Below, one piece after another: positions 5,146 to 5,346 of a stretch of DNA of 5,346 nt (the first letter of the stretch is position 1; every line of letters begins with the position of its first letter). Where the stretch lies: assembly GCA_043784965.1 (NCBI GenBank), contig JAYVXS010000145.1, forward strand, positions 1-5,346, in the 5' to 3' direction. The translations under genes were made by a program, and so were the position numbers. The stretch comes from JAYTQQ01 sp043784965. GTDB taxonomy: Bacteria; Bdellovibrionota; Bdellovibrionia; Bdellovibrionales; JAMPXM01. The notes beneath the pieces are model-generated. The model was given only the letters and a program-made list of their open reading frames with translations. It did no database searches and had not been told where the DNA came from.

Positions 5146-5346
5146 ATGATATTGTGTTTTCAAACTGTCGTAGGTGTCAAATTCTGAAATCTAAAGCGGA
5201 TTTTTAAAATTGAGGTCAATACTCAGTTTACTTGCAGCTCATAGGTAGAGAATTTTTGTTGACCGAGGGATTAATGAAACTCCCCAGAAATTCACCTGAT
5301 GCGTTGCGGGTTAATAAATGGATTATAGTCTGACTGCCACTTTCGG

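Noticed and set aside
5274..5333. 19-codon plus-strand ORF after GAGGGA, near the right edge
   Set aside because: The site is only 3 nt from the ATG and the peptide has no recognisable character. The region 5164-5346 otherwise shows nothing firm; a TTGACC (minus strand, 5214-5219) may be a -35 box for the DUF475 gene, but no good -10 follows.

Overview
The window looks like a piece of a moderately AT-leaning Gram-negative chromosome. It has Shine-Dalgarno-led genes, Sec-exported small proteins, and short intergenic gaps with intrinsic terminators. The style of the small secreted protein and of the serine-hydrolase remnant reminds me of Bdellovibrio-like predatory bacteria. That placement is an impression from memory, not something the sequence proves. 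I see no rRNA, tRNA, CRISPR array, transposase or phage gene.

Layout, left to right. Bases 1-223 hold no gene I can defend, only a 9-bp inverted repeat and a short open frame running in from the edge. A plus-strand two-gene operon follows: a classical short-chain dehydrogenase/reductase (224-973) and, 13 bp later, a gamma-glutamylcyclotransferase-fold protein (987-1511). It ends in a convergent region with weak hairpins. On the minus strand come a NADAR/YbiA-family protein with a probable export signal (1680-2342) and a 154-residue secreted protein of unknown function (2517-2981). A strong bidirectional terminator (2446-2480) separates these two.

The stretch 2982-3546 is not empty. On the minus strand it carries a start-less open frame (3075-3479) that reads as the C-terminal part of a beta-lactamase-fold serine hydrolase. 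I interpret it as a decayed gene. It contains an in-frame 9-bp triplication. Next, on the plus strand, is a small basic protein (3547-3921) with a compact N-terminal domain and a lysine-rich tail built from EKV repeats. Fifteen bases after it is an unreported 33-codon GTG-start ORF (3937-4038) encoding a signal-peptide-like or membrane peptide. The window ends with a minus-strand DUF475/TerC-like membrane protein (4111-5145, or to 5163 with a TTG start).

The genes do not form one obvious pathway. The dehydrogenase and the cyclotransferase-fold protein are co-transcribed and may act on related small molecules. The others look like independent units. I see no convincing new multi-gene system. 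The items most worth following up are the exported NADAR enzyme with its 13-bp-phased upstream repeats, the repeat-tailed basic protein with its linked micro-ORF, and the hidden hydrolase remnant.
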